This document shows, in pieces, positions 6,399 to 7,662 of a stretch of 7,662 nucleotides of DNA. How positions within the stretch are numbered: the first letter of the stretch is position 1; each line of letters starts with the position of its first letter. The DNA is from an uncultured Bacteroidales bacterium (GTDB lineage: Bacteria; Bacteroidota; Bacteroidia; Bacteroidales; UBA932): the NCBI GenBank assembly GCA_902488725.1, contig CABTXO010000069.1, positions 1 to 7,662 of the forward strand. Direction: 5' to 3'. A program made the position numbers and the translations under genes. The notes beneath the pieces were generated by a model, which did not search any database, was not told where the DNA came from, and saw only the letters and a program-made list of their open reading frames with translations.

Positions 6399-6866
6399 CT
6401 ATTCTCTCGCCGTTGATCCCGGAAAAACCTTTTCCAGGGAGGCTTCCACTCCCTCCTGCGAAAAACCGGTGCGCAGGATGACGAGAATCGTGTCGTCCCC
6501 TGCGATCGTTCCCATCACTTCCCGAAACTTCATCCCGTCCAGAATGGCTGCGACCATCCCGGCATGGCCGGGACGGGGGCGGACGACCGCCAGGGGCCAC
6601 GAGAATTCTACGCTTTCGATGCTGTCCGACCGGCCTGCCTGCCCAGAAGGACGTGCACCTTCCGAGGGGGAAGATAAGCGGTAGTAGAAACCCTCCGCAT
6701 CCTGCACCTTGCTGATTTTCAATTCTCGGACATCCCGGGAAAGCGTGGCCTGCGCGACACGGAATCCCCGCTGTTCCATGAGGGAGGAAAGCATGTCCTG
6801 ACTGGTCACTTGATGCTTCCGGACCAGTTCGCTGATCAGGCGTTGCCGCTCCTGCTTATTATTCAT
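6399..6866 (-). CDS. argR: Arginine repressor (ArgR)
   Basis: This 155-residue transcription regulator senses L-arginine as a hexamer. The N-terminal winged helix (about 1-62) contains the recognition helix QATLSRDVRELKISKV (39-54), with the conserved Ser43-Arg44 pair. A polar linker of about 20 residues leads to the C-terminal oligomerisation and arginine-binding domain (about 85-152). That domain has GTIAGDDTILVI (119-130), and the acidic pair Asp124-Asp125 is expected to contact arginine. I chose the ATG at 6866 (MNNKQERQRL); a second in-frame ATG at 6875 would add MRV and is possible. It is the first gene of the operon, one base before the GNAT gene, and its upstream region holds ARG boxes, so it probably represses itself together with the pathway. 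Activation of catabolism by ArgR is known elsewhere but not indicated here. Confidence 0.95.
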   Translation of the reverse strand: MNNKQERQRLISELVRKHQVTSQDMLSSLMEQRGFRVAQATLSRDVRELKISKVQDAEGFYYRLSSPSEGARPSGQAGRSDSIESVEFSWPLAVVRPRPGHAGMVAAILDGMKFREVMGTIAGDDTILVILRTGFSQEGVEASLEKVFPGSTARE

Positions 6867-6872
6867 TACGCG

Positions 6873-6890
6873 CATAAATATTCATTGTTT
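6873..6890. promoter_or_regulatory. Weak ARG box near the argR transcription start
   Basis: The core at 6875-6888 is TaAATattcATTgT. It matches TnAATwwwwATTnA except for the last base and one C in the central AT stretch. It would cover the predicted start of the argR transcript. On its own it is weak; its value lies in being close to the stronger box. Confidence 0.35.
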
Positions 6891-6893
6891 TTG

Positions 6894-6901
6894 CAAATAT
6901 A
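6894..6901 (-). promoter_or_regulatory. Candidate -7 promoter element of the arg operon
   Basis: The minus strand reads TATATTTG, an exact match to the Bacteroidota -7 consensus TAnnTTTG. Transcription would begin near 6888-6890, leaving a leader of about 22 nt to the argR ATG at 6866. A clear -33 TTTG was not found; that region overlaps the strong ARG box, which would fit repression by blocking the sigma factor. Confidence 0.45.
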
Positions 6902-6909
6902 TGCATAAT

Positions 6910-6927
6910 TTTTAATAATTATTCATT
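6910..6927. promoter_or_regulatory. ARG box, strong match to the ArgR operator consensus
   Basis: The core 6912-6925 is TtAATaattATTcA. It fits the E. coli ARG-box core TnAATwwwwATTnA at every defined position and has AT flanks. It sits in the argR-guaA spacer, about where the -33 region of the argR promoter should be. AT-rich DNA produces chance matches, but its position directly upstream of argR makes autoregulation the simplest reading. Confidence 0.6.
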
Positions 6928-6962
6928 TTTGCGGAACTATTTTCGGAATGAGATTTTTGTCG

Positions 6963-6970
6963 TAATTTTG
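6963..6970 (+). promoter_or_regulatory. Candidate -7 promoter element of guaA
   Basis: TAATTTTG matches TAnnTTTG exactly. It ends 6 bases before the guaA ATG, so transcription would start at or within a few bases of the start codon. A T-rich TTTTC at 6940-6944 lies about 18 bp upstream and could serve as the -33 element. No Shine-Dalgarno sequence precedes the ATG. Confidence 0.35.
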
Positions 6971-6976
6971 TTGAAT

Positions 6977-7662
6977 ATGACGGAGAAACTCATCATTCTG
7001 GATTTCGGCTCGCAGGTCACCCAGCTCATCGGCAGACGGCTTCGCGAGCTGAACGTTTACTGTGAAATCTACCCCTACGACAAATGCCCGGAGCTGACGG
7101 CCGATGTCAAGGGTGTCATCCTGTCCGGCAGCCCCTGCTCGGTCCGGGATGCGAATGCGCCCCAGATCGACCTGCAGGCCATCAAGGGCCGGCTTCCGCT
7201 GCTCGGCATCTGCTACGGCGCCCAGTATCTGGCGCACAAGTTCGGCGGCAGCGTGGAGGGTTCCGTGGCCCGGGAATACGGCCGGGCCATGCTGAACGTC
7301 ACCGACGCCGCCTCTCCCCTTTTCCGGGGGGTGGCGGCCCGTTCGCAGGTGTGGATGTCGCACGGGGACACCATCTCCCGTCTGCCCGATGGTGCGGCGG
7401 TCATCGCCTCGACCGAGGACGTGCGGTATGCGGCCTTCCATATTCAGGGAGAGCAGACCTACGGGGTCCAGTTCCATCCGGAGGTCTTCCACACGACGGA
7501 GGGATCCCGGATGCTGGGCAACTTCGCGAAGGGCATCTGCGGCTGCCGGGGCGACTGGACACCGGCTTCGTTCATCGAGACGACGGTAGAGGAACTGCGG
7601 GCGCAGATCGGCTCGGACCCGGTGATCCTCGTCCTTGAACAGCATCCGCAGCGGCTCCACGA
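6977..7662 (+). CDS. guaA: GMP synthase (glutamine-hydrolysing), glutaminase domain, 3' end missing
   Basis: This is the N-terminal class I glutamine amidotransferase domain of GMP synthase, which supplies ammonia to convert XMP to GMP. It starts [21 protein letters not shown], the standard GuaA opening. The catalytic triad is Cys79 in GICYGAQ and His167 with Glu169 in FHPEV, and MSHGD (127-131) is also typical. Genuine sequence ends at about residue 218 (GSDPVIL). A normal GuaA continues with the P-loop GLSGGVDSS of the ATP-pyrophosphatase domain and totals about 510 residues. Instead the frame reads [10 protein letters not shown], which comes from an inverted piece of the same gene, so the last 10 or so residues are chimeric. 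The gene is divergent from argR; shared regulation is possible but not shown. PabA- or TrpG-type amidotransferases are unlikely given the length and the N-terminus. Confidence 0.93.
   Translation, partial: MTEKLIILDFGSQVTQLIGRRLRELNVYCEIYPYDKCPELTADVKGVILSGSPCSVRDANAPQIDLQAIKGRLPLLGICYGAQYLAHKFGGSVEGSVAREYGRAMLNVTDAASPLFRGVAARSQVWMSHGDTISRLPDGAAVIASTEDVRYAAFHIQGEQTYGVQFHPEVFHTTEGSRMLGNFAKGICGCRGDWTPASFIETTVEELRAQIGSDPVILVLEQHPQRLH
7628..7662 (-). other. Inverted fragment of downstream guaA at the right end (chimeric tail)
   Basis: Read on the minus strand, the last 35 bases encode [11 protein letters not shown]. This is the conserved GuaA ATP-pyrophosphatase segment (family pattern LVEPLrxLFKDEVR) that normally lies well over 100 residues after the P-loop. 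It is joined in opposite orientation directly after GSDPVIL of the amidotransferase part. CCTCG at 7627-7631 fits both parents and marks the junction. A chimeric read or assembly join is the simplest explanation. Confidence 0.75.

Noticed and set aside
3350..6481. A 1043-codon open frame on the plus strand, antisense to argC, argG and the GNAT gene
   Set aside because: argD, argC, argG and the GNAT gene all lie in the same minus-strand frame, and this frame is their codon-aligned complement. It stays open because TTA, CTA and TCA codons are rare in these GC-rich genes and because the 75-bp repeat period is a multiple of three. Its product shows no recognisable domain.
6923..7660. A 245-codon minus-strand open frame under guaA
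   Set aside because: It is the antisense shadow of the guaA amidotransferase domain. Only its first 11 residues ([11 protein letters not shown] with a GTG start) are real coding sequence, brought in by the inverted join at the right end.

Overview
The window looks like a chromosomal piece of a GC-rich member of the Bacteroidota, plausibly Bacteroidales. The evidence is the protein set: a Bacteroides-type N-succinylornithine carbamoyltransferase (ArgF'), an ArgR plus GNAT pair next to argG, argC and argD, and a candidate TAnnTTTG promoter element in both directions of the divergent spacer. High GC points away from Bacteroides itself and perhaps towards Alistipes-like lineages, but this is only a guess.

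Layout. Seven arginine biosynthesis genes plus their repressor run on the minus strand, so transcription goes from right to left: argR (6399-6866), a GNAT acyltransferase (5795-6397), argG (4556-5788), argC (3566-4555), a 75-bp tandem repeat array (3306-3560), argD (2132-3274), argF' (1185-2135), argB (403-1188) and the 5' part of an argE-like M20 deacylase (1-399). Except at the repeat array, the genes overlap by 4 bp or are separated by 0-7 bp, as expected of one operon. On the plus strand, divergent from argR across a 110-bp AT-rich spacer, is the 5' part of guaA (6977-7662).

Pathway. The GNAT probably acylates glutamate, ArgB phosphorylates it, ArgC reduces it and ArgD transaminates it. 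ArgF' then carbamoylates the still-acylated ornithine, ArgE removes the acyl group to give citrulline, and ArgG makes argininosuccinate. Pro90 in ArgF' predicts that the acyl group is succinyl rather than acetyl. argH, carAB and proC are not in the window. ArgR is likely autoregulatory: an ARG box matching the E. coli consensus lies in the argR-guaA spacer, and a near match sits just before argD.

Both ends of the window are abnormal. Bases 1-70 are an exact inverted copy of an internal piece of argB (676-745) joined into argE. Bases from about 7628 to the end are the reverse complement of a later part of guaA (encoding [11 protein letters not shown]) joined into guaA just before its ATP-binding P-loop. 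Both joins carry 5-6 bp of microhomology. I read both as amplification or assembly chimeras, and the ends should not be trusted as genomic sequence. The most interesting real features are the inverted-repeat-bounded tandem array inside the operon, the predicted succinyl-type pathway, and the cysteine-rich C-terminal part of the GNAT protein.
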